Source of the DNA: Micromonospora purpureochromogenes | GTDB taxonomy: Bacteria; Actinomycetota; Actinomycetes; Mycobacteriales; Micromonosporaceae | Assembly: GCF_900091515.1 (NCBI RefSeq) | Contig: NZ_LT607410.1 | Location: 930,001-994,000 of the forward strand | DNA: 64,000 bases | Direction of reading: 5' to 3' | Shown: positions 15,948-27,092 of the stretch, in pieces | Layout: every line of letters begins with the position of its first letter | Numbering within the stretch: position 1 is the stretch's first letter | Program-made: the position numbers and the translations under genes | The notes under the pieces: generated by a model | Databases searched by the model: none | Told to the model about the DNA's origin: nothing | The model's input: only the letters and a program-made list of their open reading frames with translations

Positions 15948-17750
15948 ATGCCACGTACTTCCCGGTCCCTGGCCGCGGCAGGAATCGCCGGCCTCTTCCT
16001 CGCCGGATCGGCGATCGCGCCCGCAACCGCGTCGCCCGTCACCACCGGCTGGGGTCGACCCACCACATCGGACCGCACCAGTCCCGCCGAGGCCCGGCGG
16101 GTCGACCGCGTGCCCACGCCCAAGCTCGACTGGTACGCCTGCTACGACTACGCCGAGTGCGCGACCACCCGGTTGCCGCTGGACTACGACCAGCCCAAGG
16201 GAGCCACCACCGAGATCGCGCTGCTCCGGGTCAAGGCCCGCGACCAGCAGAGCCGGATCGGCAGCCTCTTCCTCAACCCGGGCGGCCCCGGCGGCTCCGG
16301 CACCGACATCGCGCTCGCCGCGCCGTACTTCCTCTCCGACGAGCTGCTGGACCGTTTCGACATCGTCGGCGTCGACCCGCGCGGCGTCGCCGCCAGTGAC
16401 AACGTCAAGTGCTTCCCGTCGGTCAAGGACCAGACCAGGGCGTACGCCGGGCTGAACGTGGCGTTCCCGTGGACGAAGGCCGAGGAGAAGGCGTACATCG
16501 ACTCGTCGAAGGCGGTCGGCCGAGCCTGCTCCACCACCGGCAAGCCGCTGACCGGGGCGATGTCCACCGCCGAGGTCGCCCGCGACATGGAGGTGCTGCG
16601 CCGGGCGGTGGGCGACAAGAAGCTCAGCTACCTCGGCTTCAGCTACGGCACCGCGCTCGGCCAGTACTACGCCAACATGTTCCCGGACCGGGTCCGCGCG
16701 CTGGTCGTCGACGGGGTGCTCGACCCGAACGCCTGGGTCGGCCAGGGCAAGGCCCGCGGCGACCTGCAGGAGACCCGGCTGCGCAGCGCCGACGGCGCGT
16801 ACAAAGCGCTGCACGAGATCCTGCTCCGCTGCGACAAGGCCGGCGAGCAGGCGTGCCCGCTGGCGGCCGGCGACCCGGTCGCCTCGTACGAGCTGGTGGC
16901 GCAGCGGCTGCGCAAGAAGCCGGTGGTGATCGACGACCCGGACGCGGGCTCGTTCACCGTCAGCTACGCCGACTTCGTCGGCGCCAGCCTCAGCTCCCTC
17001 TACAGCCCGTACGGCTACGCCGACATCGCCTCGATCACCGCCGACCTGCTGGTGCTCACCGATCCGGGATCGGCCACCTCGGCCCGCCTGGCGCAGGCCC
17101 GCACGGCCGTCGCCAAGCGCGCCGAGCAGGCCCGGCAGCAGCGCCGGTACGACTTCCCGTACAACAACGGGCTGGAGACGTTCCTCGGTGTCGACTGCAC
17201 CGACGCGTACCACCCGACGGACGCGGGTGCCTGGCCGGCGCTGACGGCCAAGGAGGACAAGCGGGCCCCGTACTTCGGGCGGGCCTGGGGCTGGAGCGCC
17301 GCGCCGTGCGCCCGGAACACCTGGACGGTGCGCGACGAGGACGCCTACACCGGTCCGTTCAACCGGAAGACCAGCGCCCCGGTGCTGGTGGTCGGCAACT
17401 ACTGGGACCCGGCCACCAACTACGACGCGGCGGTCAGCTCGGCGAAGCTGCTGCCGAACAGCCGGCTGCTCAGCAGCGACAGCTGGGGGCACACCGCCTA
17501 CGGGACGTCCGCCTGCGTGACCGGTGCCGTCGACGCCTACCTGCTCAAGGGCACGTTGCCGAAGAAGGGCACCCGCTGCACCGGTGACGTGCAGCCCTTC
17601 GTCGAGGTGCCGGCCGAGCCGGAGACGTCGCGGGCCGCCGCGCCGAAGAGCGCGCTGGCCGCCGAGGGCGAGCCGGCCCCGGGTGAGCCGAAGCGGCTGC
17701 CGCCGGTCGTCGCGCCGCGGCCCGCCGTGGGGACGCTGACGGTGCGCTGA
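15948..17750 (+). CDS. Secreted alpha/beta-hydrolase peptidase (tripeptidyl aminopeptidase family)
   Basis: 600 residues with a Sec-type leader (RTSRSLAAAGIAGLFLAGS, cleavage near AxA at 26-29). It has the alpha/beta-hydrolase core of the TAP/SlpD family: an oxyanion loop NPGGPGGSG near 110-118, nucleophile elbow GFSYG at 230-234 (Ser232), and a C-terminal TAP-like part with GNYWDP and SWGHTAYG, the latter giving the catalytic His. It likely removes short peptides from protein N-termini outside the cell. The upstream 169 bp is relatively AT-rich, with GATAAT at 15832-15837 as a possible -10. A hairpin at 17768-17808 ends the unit. Confidence 0.9.
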   Translation: MPRTSRSLAAAGIAGLFLAGSAIAPATASPVTTGWGRPTTSDRTSPAEARRVDRVPTPKLDWYACYDYAECATTRLPLDYDQPKGATTEIALLRVKARDQQSRIGSLFLNPGGPGGSGTDIALAAPYFLSDELLDRFDIVGVDPRGVAASDNVKCFPSVKDQTRAYAGLNVAFPWTKAEEKAYIDSSKAVGRACSTTGKPLTGAMSTAEVARDMEVLRRAVGDKKLSYLGFSYGTALGQYYANMFPDRVRALVVDGVLDPNAWVGQGKARGDLQETRLRSADGAYKALHEILLRCDKAGEQACPLAAGDPVASYELVAQRLRKKPVVIDDPDAGSFTVSYADFVGASLSSLYSPYGYADIASITADLLVLTDPGSATSARLAQARTAVAKRAEQARQQRRYDFPYNNGLETFLGVDCTDAYHPTDAGAWPALTAKEDKRAPYFGRAWGWSAAPCARNTWTVRDEDAYTGPFNRKTSAPVLVVGNYWDPATNYDAAVSSAKLLPNSRLLSSDSWGHTAYGTSACVTGAVDAYLLKGTLPKKGTRCTGDVQPFVEVPAEPETSRAAAPKSALAAEGEPAPGEPKRLPPVVAPRPAVGTLTVR

Positions 17751-17767
17751 CGGTGCGTTGAAGGACG

Positions 17768-17808
17768 CCGGGGTACGGCGGGCGCTCGGGTCGCCTGTCG
17801 TACCCCGG
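17768..17808 (+). terminator. Hairpin after peptidase gene
   Basis: CCGGGGTACG (17768-17777) pairs perfectly with CGTACCCCGG (17799-17808) across a 21-nt loop, 18 bp after the peptidase stop. It is a likely terminator without a U-tract. Confidence 0.6.
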
Positions 17809-17900
17809 TCACTTTCCACGCGGTTCGGATGACCACCGAAGTGGTGGGAAGCCGCTACTGTCGGTGTCCCGCAGGCCGTGTCCGTCAGCGAGGTAGCCCG

Positions 17901-18839
17901 ATGAACGACAGCTCCTCCCCGAGGTTCCGCTCGGTCGCGACCACGCTGGCCGTGGCGCTGACCCTGACGCTGGCCGCCGCGGCCGGTTGCGACAACCGGC
18001 AGGATCCGCAGCTCCCCTCGGTGCTGGACAAGTTGCGCGAGTCGCACATCGACGGCCAGCCGAAGATCAGGATCGGGGTGGCGGCCACCGAGCCGCTGAT
18101 GGGCGAGCTGCGCAACGGCAGCTACGTCGGCTTCGACGTCGAGATCGCCCGGTACATCGCCGCCTCCCTCGGTTACGAGGGCGACCAGCGGATCGACTTC
18201 GTCTCGCTGGCCACCGAGGATCGCATCCCGGCCCTCCAGGGCGGCGTGGTCGACCTGGTGGTCTCCAGCTTCTCGATCACCGAGGAGCGCAAGAAGCAGG
18301 TCGGCTTCGCCGGGCCGTACTTCGTCACCACCCAGGAGGTGATGGTCCCGAACCGGCTGAAGGACAAGATCCGCACCATCGAGGACCTTCGCGACCCGGC
18401 GTACAAGATCTGCACCAGTGGCGGCTCCACCACCGAGGCCGAGCTGGAGAAACACCAGGTCAAGGCGCTGGTGGTGAAGCGGGTCGGCGACTGCGTCAAC
18501 GGCATCCGCGAGGGGCGGTACGACGCGGTCAGCTCCGACGAGACCATCCTCGCCGGCTTCCTCTCCCAGTACCCGACCGAGTTCGAGATCGTCGACATGC
18601 CGTTCGGCACCAGCGAGACGCTCGGCATCGGGGTGCCGATCGGCGACCCGGCCCTGCGCGACCTGGTCGCCTTCTTCCTCGACAAGAGCTACCAGCAGGG
18701 GCGCTCCGGGATCAGCAGTCCCTGGCTGACCGCGTACAACCGGACGCTGGGGCCCTGGATGAGGGGGCCGAAGTCGCAGCCGCAGCCGCTGGACGTACCC
18801 AAGCTGGTCGACTTCGACGACAAGGCGCCCCGGCGGTGA
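17901..18839 (+). CDS. Solute-binding lipoprotein (glutamate/polar amino-acid type)
   Basis: 312 residues. ATG 17901 follows GAGGTAG; the leader TLAVALTLTLAAAAGC ends in a lipobox with the modified Cys near residue 29. The mature part is a family 3 periplasmic-binding protein: IRIGVAATEPLMGEL, then YVGFDVEIARYIAASLGY, and GGVVDLVVSSFSITEERKK, where the Arg that grips the ligand carboxylate is expected. It probably binds glutamate or a similar amino acid. No ABC permease or ATPase lies nearby. Instead the stop overlaps (GTGA) a polytopic membrane protein, so it may serve as a sensor domain for that partner. Confidence 0.88.
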   Translation: MNDSSSPRFRSVATTLAVALTLTLAAAAGCDNRQDPQLPSVLDKLRESHIDGQPKIRIGVAATEPLMGELRNGSYVGFDVEIARYIAASLGYEGDQRIDFVSLATEDRIPALQGGVVDLVVSSFSITEERKKQVGFAGPYFVTTQEVMVPNRLKDKIRTIEDLRDPAYKICTSGGSTTEAELEKHQVKALVVKRVGDCVNGIREGRYDAVSSDETILAGFLSQYPTEFEIVDMPFGTSETLGIGVPIGDPALRDLVAFFLDKSYQQGRSGISSPWLTAYNRTLGPWMRGPKSQPQPLDVPKLVDFDDKAPRR

Positions 18840-19876
18840 GCGCCCCGGCGGTGCCCGCCCAGCGTGACGTGGGCCCCGCCGGGCCAGCGCGGGAGGGGAG
18901 CGACCCGGCCGAGCGGCGGGCCCGGGCCAGCCAGTCGTTCTGGACGGCCGTGGTCGGCGTGCCGGCGATCTTCTCCGTGCTCCGGCTCGGCGTCGAGGCC
19001 GGCGGCGAACTCCAGACCACCCTGCTCCTGGTGGCGAACGTCGGCCCGGTGAACCTGCTGGCCGGCTTCCTCACCACGGCCGCCCGACTGCTCTCCACGG
19101 GCCTGGTCGCGGTCTTCGCGCTCGGCGCGGTGCTCCGGGTGAGCGTGGAGCGGATGCCGGCCAGCTTCCGCCGGCCGCTCTTCGCCCGCTGGGTGGACAT
19201 CACCCCGGCCTGGTTCGTGGTCGCCAGCTTCCTGCTCGCCCTGGTCACCTGGCAGCTGCTCTACCTGCCGCTGCTGATCCCGGCGTTCGTCGCCGCGTTC
19301 CAGCTCACCCCGGCCCGGCTGCACGAGCAGGTCGCGCCCCGGCTGCTGCTGCTCGCCGCCCTGTTCGTCGGGTACGCCTGGCTGCTCGCGCCGACCCTGC
19401 GGGACGCCTGGCGGCAGGGGGAGTTGCTGGCCCTGCTGTTGCTCGTCGCGCCGCCGCTGCTCGCGCTCGGCGTCACCGGTCCGCTGCCGGCGGCGGTGAT
19501 CCGGCCACTGGCCTCGCTGACCGAGGCGGCCGTGCTCGCCATGCTGGTCTGGGCCGCGCTGCCGGTGATCAGCACGCCGGTGCTGCCGCTCACCGTCACC
19601 ACCGTGGAGTCGACGCCCGGCGTCACCGAGGACGTCCGCGGGCACGTGGTGACCGTGGACGACGTGAACGTGGTGCTGCTCCAGGAGCGCGGCGGCGTCC
19701 GCTACGTGCCGGTGGACCAGGTGCGCGCCCAGGTGCTCTGCCCCAGCGAGGAGGAGCTGCCCCGGCACCGGCTGCGCATCCGCGACTTCCACGTCGAGGA
19801 CTCGCTGCTGGAGGGGACGGGCCGGCGGGTGCGCCCGGTGCACCGCATCGACGCCGCCTGCCGCGCCGTGGGCTGA
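18836..19876 (+). CDS. Polytopic membrane protein coupled to binding lipoprotein
   Basis: 346 residues from a GTG that overlaps the lipoprotein stop by 4 nt. About seven hydrophobic segments run from residue 35 to 250 (for example ITPAWFVVASFLLALVTW, LLYLPLLIPAFVAAF, LLALLLLVAPPLLALGV, AAVLAMLVWAALPVIST). A soluble C-terminal part of about 85 residues follows (VESTPGVTEDVRGHVVTVDD, then RYVPVDQVRAQVLC), likely small beta-strand rich. It has no ABC-permease EAA motif. I do not recognise the family; coupling to the binding protein suggests that the two work together in sensing or transport. Confidence 0.72.
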   Translation: MSAPAVPAQRDVGPAGPAREGSDPAERRARASQSFWTAVVGVPAIFSVLRLGVEAGGELQTTLLLVANVGPVNLLAGFLTTAARLLSTGLVAVFALGAVLRVSVERMPASFRRPLFARWVDITPAWFVVASFLLALVTWQLLYLPLLIPAFVAAFQLTPARLHEQVAPRLLLLAALFVGYAWLLAPTLRDAWRQGELLALLLLVAPPLLALGVTGPLPAAVIRPLASLTEAAVLAMLVWAALPVISTPVLPLTVTTVESTPGVTEDVRGHVVTVDDVNVVLLQERGGVRYVPVDQVRAQVLCPSEEELPRHRLRIRDFHVEDSLLEGTGRRVRPVHRIDAACRAVG

Positions 19877-19916
19877 GCTGCCCGTAGCGGCCACCACGGG
19901 TACGACCGGCCCGCCC

Positions 19917-19956
19917 GGCGCCCGGGCCCGGCGTCGCCCCGCCGGCCCCGGGCGCC
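19917..19956. terminator. Bidirectional terminator hairpin
   Basis: 16-nt arms 19917-19932 and 19941-19956 with one mismatch and an 8-nt loop, lying between the convergent ends of the membrane protein gene (19876) and the DUF6528-like gene (19964). Confidence 0.65.
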
Positions 19957-19963
19957 CGGCCGA

Positions 19964-20954
19964 TCAGCCGAACGCGGTGGTGTAGTACCGCACCCGGTAG
20001 AAGCGGGCGCCGCTCTTGCTGTGGTTGCCGGAGCTGAAGTGGATGGTGCGGCTCCAGTCACCCTCGCCGGAGCCCGGCACCACCCAGGTCCGCACCCCGT
20101 TCGGCAGCCGGGTGTACGCCTTGACGTGGTCCGCCCCGCTGACCTGGCCGGAGGTGAACTGCCAGCTGTTGCCGGCGTACACCAGTTGCAGCGAGCGCAC
20201 GTTGTACGACGAGGTGAAGAAGTAGCCGCTGCCGTCGTGGTCGGGCAGGATGTCGTGCCCGACCTTCGCCCGCCCCGCGCCGTCGCTGAAGGTCAGCTTC
20301 GTCCGGTACGACAACCGGGTGCTGGACCCGTTGCCGGTGATCCCGTAGAGGCGCACCTCACCGGTGCCCACGGCGATGACGAAGCCGTTCTGGTGGTAGA
20401 TGACCCCGTGCGCGCCGGGAAAGCCGTAGAACTTGACGGCCCGGGTGCCCGGCTTGCCGCCGTTGGTCGACGGCACGAACAGGTGCAGGCCGCCGCCGCT
20501 GGCCGAGCCGGTCGGCCCCTTGGAGGGGGCCACCACGATCGCCCCCTTGCCCTCGATCCGCTCGATCGAGTGCGGGTTGCCGTCCACGGCGGCCTGCCAG
20601 ACGATCCCGCCGGTCCGCGAGGAGCCGATCGCGCTCTCGTCGATCATCGCGGCCCGGCCCAGGTAGTCGCCCACCCCGGAGGACGTCACCAGCATGACGT
20701 TGCCCCAGTTCGCGCTGCCCCGCCGCTTGACGTCGGAGAGGTTCGTCCACGTACCGGTGGTGCTCGGCGCCTTCCACAGCACCGTGCCGCTGCTCCAGGC
20801 GGCGGGGTTGAACCTGAGGATCCGACCGCTGGCCTGCTCGGTCGCCATCACGTAGTGGGTCGCGGCCTCGGCCGGCGCGGCGCCGAGCAGCCCGGCGGGC
20901 CGGCGCGGCCACCGCCGCGCCCGCGAGCCCCCTGAGTACGGCTCTTCTGTCCAT
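19964..20954 (-). CDS. Secreted DUF6528-like protein, frameshifted in its leader
   Basis: The body (about 300 residues, from THYVMATEQASGRI to RYYTTAFG) is a repeat-rich secreted protein resembling the DUF6528 family, probably a propeller-like fold. The natural start appears to be ATG 20954, with GGGGAGGG before it, giving MDRRAVLRGLAGAAVAAPA, a good Tat/Sec leader start. That frame does not run into the body. Removing one G from the GGG at 20897-20899 would join them as a leader ending GLLGAAPAEAAT. As it stands, the body is only open from upstream in another frame (from about 21013). This is either a real single-base frameshift that disables secretion or a sequence error in a G-run. Confidence 0.7.
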
Positions 20955-20972
20955 GACACCCTCCCCTGTGGT

Positions 20973-20994
20973 CTGTCACCGTCGATGGTGACAG
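20973..20994 (-). terminator. Terminator of the acyl-CoA operon
   Basis: CTGTCACC (20973-20980) and GGTGACAG (20987-20994) form an 8-bp stem with a 6-nt loop, about 70 bp after the end of the acyl-CoA dehydrogenase gene at 21063. It is also close to the ribosome site of the next gene on the same strand. Confidence 0.55.
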
Positions 20995-21062
20995 TGGGGA
21001 GTCGTCGGATCACGGTGTCGGTCCGGCCACCCTTTCCGGTCCGGCGCCCGGATCCACCCGGG

Positions 21063-22253
21063 TCAGTAGGACTTGTCCTGACCGAGGACGTGCTGGGCGA
21101 CGAAGTTGAGGATCATCTCCCGGCTGACCGGGGCGATCCGGCCGGCGCGTACCGCGCCGAGCAGGGTGGCGACGCCGTACTCGGTGGTCATGCCGGCCCC
21201 GCCGAGGGCCTGCACGGCGGTGTCCACGGCCAGCGCGGCGGCCTCGCCGGCGGCGTACTTGGCCATGTTGCCGGAGATGCCGGCCTCCAGGTCGCGGCCG
21301 GCGTCGTACAGGGTGGCCGCCTTGTGGATCATCAGTCGGGCCAGTTCCACCTGCACCGCCGCGTGCGCGAGGGGGTGCGCCACGCCCTGGTGCGAGCCGA
21401 TGCTCCGCCCGCCCCAGACCTTGCGGGTGGCGGTGTACTCGCTGGCCCGCTCGATCGCGTACCGGCCGGTGCCGGCGCCCATCGCGGCGACGGTGATCCG
21501 CTCCGGGTTGAGCCCGGCGAACAGCGCCGGCAGCCCGGCGTCCAGGGACTCGCCGACCAGCGCGTCGGCGGGCAGCCGCACGTCGTCGAGGTAGAGCAGG
21601 AACTGGTTCTCCGGGGAGAGGATCTCCATGTCCAGTTTGGAGCGGGTCAGCCCGGGCGCGTCGGTCGGCACGATGAACAGCGCCGGCTTCAGCTTCTGGG
21701 GAGACGCATCCCCTGAGCCGCCTTGGCCGTCTCCGACGGCGACACGGGCCACGACCAGCACGTACTGCGCCTCGTCGACTCCGGAGATGTAGCACTTGCG
21801 GCCGGAGAGCAGCCAGTCGTCGCCGTCGCGGCGGGCCACCGTGCCGAGCCGGTGGAAGTTCGAGCCGGCCTCCGGCTCGGTGATCGCGAAGACGATCTTC
21901 TGGGTGCCGTCGGCCAGGCCGGGCAGGTGGCGCTTGCGCTGCTCGTCGGTGCCGTGCTTGTTGATCACCGTGGCGGCGATGGCCGGGGAGACCACCAGCA
22001 GCAGCAGCGGGCAGCCGGCCGCCGCCAGCTCCTCGCAGACGAGGGCCAGTTCGGTGATGCCGCCGCCCCCGCCGCCGTACTCGGTGGGGATGTTGACGCC
22101 GAGGTAGCCGAGCCGGCCGGCCTCGCTCCACAGCTCGGCGGTGTGTTCCCCCGACTTCGCTTTCGCTACGAAATAGGAGTGGCCGTACCGCCGGCCCAGC
22201 GCGCGGACGGCGTCGCGGAGCTGGTCCTGCTCGGGGGTGAGGTCGAAGTTCAT
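21063..22253 (-). CDS. Acyl-CoA dehydrogenase
   Basis: A 396-residue flavoenzyme of the acyl-CoA dehydrogenase family that oxidises an acyl-CoA to the enoyl-CoA. It begins MNFDLTPEQDQLRDAVRALG. The FAITEPEAGSNFHR signature (about 130) and GGAGMTTEYGVATLL (about 350) mark the FAD-binding and C-terminal helical domains. The start ATG 22253 overlaps the stop of the upstream carboxylase subunit (ATGA), showing translational coupling. It is the last gene of the operon; a hairpin follows. The chain specificity cannot be read from the sequence. Confidence 0.9.
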   Translation of the reverse strand: MNFDLTPEQDQLRDAVRALGRRYGHSYFVAKAKSGEHTAELWSEAGRLGYLGVNIPTEYGGGGGGITELALVCEELAAAGCPLLLLVVSPAIAATVINKHGTDEQRKRHLPGLADGTQKIVFAITEPEAGSNFHRLGTVARRDGDDWLLSGRKCYISGVDEAQYVLVVARVAVGDGQGGSGDASPQKLKPALFIVPTDAPGLTRSKLDMEILSPENQFLLYLDDVRLPADALVGESLDAGLPALFAGLNPERITVAAMGAGTGRYAIERASEYTATRKVWGGRSIGSHQGVAHPLAHAAVQVELARLMIHKAATLYDAGRDLEAGISGNMAKYAAGEAAALAVDTAVQALGGAGMTTEYGVATLLGAVRAGRIAPVSREMILNFVAQHVLGQDKSY

Positions 22254-24286
22254 CGGGGGTCCTCCTCGGGGTTGACCACGGCCAGCACGGCGCCGGTGTC
22301 GACCTGGCCGCCGGCCGGCACCGGCAGTTCGGCGACCACGCCGTCGGTCGGGGCGAGCACGGGGTGTTCGAGCTTCATCGCTTCCAGGGTCAGCAGCAGG
22401 TCGCCGGCGGCGACCCGCTGACCGACCGCCACGTGCACCCGGCTCACCGCGCCGGGCAGCGGCGCCAGCAGCGACCCGGCCGCCAGCTCCGCGGTGGGCA
22501 GCGGGAACCGGGGCAGCTCGATCAGGCTCGTCGCCCCGTCCGGGCCGTCCACGAAGACCGCCGATCCCACCCGGTGTACGCGGAACGCCCGGCGCACGCC
22601 GTCCACCTCGAGCACCACCCGGTCCGGCCTCGCCTCGACCAGCGCCACCGTCGGCGGCTGCCCGGCCAGGCCGGCCTCGGCCGCGGGTCCGGCCTCCGTG
22701 GACGGCCCGTCGGCCGATGTCACGCCCGGGTCGGTGTGCCACTGCGCCAGCGCGCCGGCGCGGTCCAGCCGGTAGCGCACCTCGATCTCGCCGCCGTCCG
22801 GCCCGGCGTAGCGGGTGACCTGCGGGAACGCCGGCACGTTCCGCCAGCCGGAGGGGAGCCCGGCGAGCACGCCCGCCGCGGCGCGGCGGGCGGCGGCCGA
22901 GGCGAGCGCGGCGGCCAGCGCCGCCAGCGGCGACCGGTCGGCGGGGAGCAGCGGGGCGAAGACCTCGGGGTGCCGGTCCAGGAAACCGGTGTCCGCCTCG
23001 GCCGCCGCGAACTCGGCGCTGCGCAGTACCCGGACCAGCAGGTCCCGGTTGGTGGCGACGCCGTGGAACTGGGCCCGGGCCAGCGCACCCGCCAGCGCCC
23101 GGACCGCCTCCGCCCGGGTCGGCGCCCAGGCGACCAGCTTGGCCAGCATCGAGTCGTAGTGCACGCCCACCGTCGAGCCGTCCGTCACGCCGGAATCCAG
23201 TCGCAGCCCCTTCGTCGGGGCGAACGCCCCGGTCACCCCCGGGACGGCGAACCGGTGCAGGGTGCCGGTCGCGGGACGGAAGCCCTGGGCGGGGTCCTCC
23301 GCGCAGAGGCGTACCTCGATCGCGTGGCCGTCGACCGGCGGGGTCGCCGCCACCGGCAGCGGCTCGCCCTCGGCGACCAGCAGTTGCAGCCGGACCAGGT
23401 CCAGGCCGGTGACCGCCTCGGTGACCGGGTGCTCCACCTGGAGCCGGGTGTTCATCTCCAGGAAGTAGAACTCGGCGGTCGGGGCGAGCAGGAACTCCAC
23501 CGTGCCCGCGCCGACGTAGTCGACGGCCCGGCCGGCGGCGACCGCCGCCTCGTGCAGCCGCTGCCGCACCTGCGGCCCGACGACTGCCGGGGCCTCCTCG
23601 ACGATCTTCTGGTGCCGGCGCTGGATCGAGCAGTCCCGCTCGCCCAGCGCGACCATGGTGCCGTGGGTGTCGCCGAAAATCTGCACCTCGACGTGCCGGC
23701 CGCGCTCCACGTACCGCTCGATGAAGACCGTGCCGTCGCCGAACGCGGCGGCCGCCTCGCGGCGCGCGGAGGCGACGGCCTCGGCGAGGTCGGCGGCGTC
23801 GCGGACCACCCGCATGCCCCGCCCGCCGCCGCCGGCGGACGCCTTGACCAGCACCGGGAAGTCGGTGATCTGGTCGGGGTCGGTCCAGGTCGGCAGCATC
23901 GGCACGCCCGCCTCGGCGAGCAGCGCCTTCGCCTCCATCTTGTCGCCCATCGCGGCGATCGCCTTGGCCGGCGGGCCGACCCAGGTCAGCCCCGCGTCGG
24001 TCACCGCCGCGGCGAACTCGGCGTTCTCGGCGAGGAAGCCGTAGCCCGGATGCACGGCGTCCGCGCCGGTCCGCCGGGCCGCGTCCAGGATCTGCTCGAT
24101 CCGCAGGTACGTCTCGGCCGGCGTGTTCCCCGGCAGCCGCACCGCGTGGTCGGCCTCGGCGACGAACGGCGCGTCGGCGTCGGCGTCCGAGTGCACGGCG
24201 ACCGTCTCCACGCCGAGCGCCCGGCAGGTGGCGAAGACCCGGCGGGCGATCTCGCCCCGGTTGGCCACCAGCAGTCGGTTGATCAT
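22250..24286 (-). CDS. Acyl-CoA carboxylase alpha subunit (biotin carboxylase + BCCP)
   Basis: 678 residues. The N-terminal biotin carboxylase begins MINRLLVANRGEIARRV, carries the glycine-rich ATP loop KASAGGGGRGMRVV (about 148-161) and HVEVQIFGD. A BCCP domain closes the protein with EAMKLEHP, Lys638 being the biotin site. The length and order fit the alpha subunits of propionyl-, methylcrotonyl- or geranyl-CoA carboxylases. GAGGGG precedes ATG 24286. The beta subunit is encoded 11 bp upstream. Together they carboxylate an acyl- or enoyl-CoA; with two dehydrogenases and an AtuA-like protein, a branched-chain or terpenoid substrate is the best inference. Confidence 0.92.
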   Translation of the reverse strand: MINRLLVANRGEIARRVFATCRALGVETVAVHSDADADAPFVAEADHAVRLPGNTPAETYLRIEQILDAARRTGADAVHPGYGFLAENAEFAAAVTDAGLTWVGPPAKAIAAMGDKMEAKALLAEAGVPMLPTWTDPDQITDFPVLVKASAGGGGRGMRVVRDAADLAEAVASARREAAAAFGDGTVFIERYVERGRHVEVQIFGDTHGTMVALGERDCSIQRRHQKIVEEAPAVVGPQVRQRLHEAAVAAGRAVDYVGAGTVEFLLAPTAEFYFLEMNTRLQVEHPVTEAVTGLDLVRLQLLVAEGEPLPVAATPPVDGHAIEVRLCAEDPAQGFRPATGTLHRFAVPGVTGAFAPTKGLRLDSGVTDGSTVGVHYDSMLAKLVAWAPTRAEAVRALAGALARAQFHGVATNRDLLVRVLRSAEFAAAEADTGFLDRHPEVFAPLLPADRSPLAALAAALASAAARRAAAGVLAGLPSGWRNVPAFPQVTRYAGPDGGEIEVRYRLDRAGALAQWHTDPGVTSADGPSTEAGPAAEAGLAGQPPTVALVEARPDRVVLEVDGVRRAFRVHRVGSAVFVDGPDGATSLIELPRFPLPTAELAAGSLLAPLPGAVSRVHVAVGQRVAAGDLLLTLEAMKLEHPVLAPTDGVVAELPVPAGGQVDTGAVLAVVNPEEDPR

Positions 24287-24297
24287 GAGTGGCCCCT

Positions 24298-25895
<1,598 letters not shown>

Positions 25896-25899
<4 letters not shown>

Positions 25900-27092
25900 A
25901 GGCCCATGCCCTTCGCGATGATCTCGTTCATGATCTCGGTGGTGCCGCCGCCGATGCCGAGGATCCGGGCGTCCCGGTAGTGCCGCTCCACCTCGGCGTC
26001 GCGCAGGTAGCCGAAGCCGCCGTGCAGTTGCAGCGCCTGGTCGACCACCTGGTCGCAGGCGGCCACCGCGACGTTCTTCGCCATCGCCACCTCGGTCACC
26101 ACCGGCTCGCCGGCCGCGACCCGGGCGGCCACCTCGTGCACGTACGCCCGGGCCGCCTCGGTGCGGGTGTGCATCTCGGCGAGCCGGTGCCGGATCAACT
26201 GCCGACTGGCCAGCGGGCGGCCGAAGGTGGCCCGGTCCCGGCACCAGCGGGTGGCCAGCTCCACGCAGCGCTGCGCGGTCGCGTACGCCTGGGTGGCCAG
26301 CGAGAGCCGCTCCGCGGCGAAGTGCTGCATGATCGCGAGGAAGCCGGTGTTCTCCTCGCCGATCCGGTTGGTCACCGGCACCCGGACGTCGACGAACGAC
26401 AGTTCGGCGGTGTCCGAGCAGTGCCAGCCCAGCTTCTCCAGCCGGCGCCCGACGGTGAAGCCGGGCGTGCCCTTGTCGATGACGAGCAGGCTGAGTTCGC
26501 CGCTGCCCGGGACGTCGGTGCAGACCGCGGTGGTCACGAAGTCGGCCCGTACCCCGCTGGTGATGTAGGTCTTCGAGCCGTTCACCACGTAGTGGTCGCC
26601 GTCCCGGCGGGCGGTGGTGCGGATCGCGGCGACGTCCGAGCCGCCGTCCGGCTCGGTGATCGCCAGCGCGCCGATCATCGTCCCGGCCAGGGTGGGCCGG
26701 ACGTACCGGTCGACCAGGTCGTCGTCGCCGCGGAGCTGGCCGCCGCCGAGCCGGCCGCGGAGCAGGCCGCCGCTCTGGCCGCCGGCGGCGGCGACCATGT
26801 GCGGCAGCGCGATGCCGTGCGTGAAGAGCGCCGCGATCAGCCCCGACGAGCCGCCGGAGCGGATGATCTCCTCGGTGACGACGATGGAGTCGAGCAGGTC
26901 GCCGCCGCTGCCGCCGACCGACTCGGGGAACCCGATGCCGAGCAGCCCGATCTTCGCGGCGGTGGCGTGCAGCTCGCGCGGCACCTCGCCGGCCCGCTCC
27001 CAGTCGGCCAGGTGCGGCAGCACCTCCCGGGTGACGAAGGCCCGGGTCAGCTCGCGCAGCTGCCGCCGTTCCGGGGTGTCCACGATGCTCAT
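25896..27092 (-). CDS. Acyl-CoA dehydrogenase
   Basis: 398 residues, a second dehydrogenase of the operon. It has the ALAITEPDGGSDVAAIRT flavin motif (about 140), FMN/FAD loop and the C-terminal QLHGGFGYLRDAEVERHYRD stretch (about 355) that holds the active site helix. An insertion rich in glycine (AAGGQSGGLLRGRLGGG) near 103-119 is unusual compared with the first dehydrogenase. ATG 27092 overlaps the AtuA-like stop. The two dehydrogenases may act on successive intermediates around the carboxylase step, as in leucine or citronellol breakdown. Confidence 0.9.

Noticed and set aside
17901..19876. Complete amino-acid ABC transporter
   Set aside because: Only the binding lipoprotein is typical; the coupled membrane protein lacks an ABC permease signature and no ATPase gene is nearby.
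22254..22742. Longer start for the first acyl-CoA dehydrogenase, reaching into the carboxylase gene
   Set aside because: The extra residues are a shadow of the BCCP region; ATG 22253 with its 4-nt overlap matches the family N-terminus.
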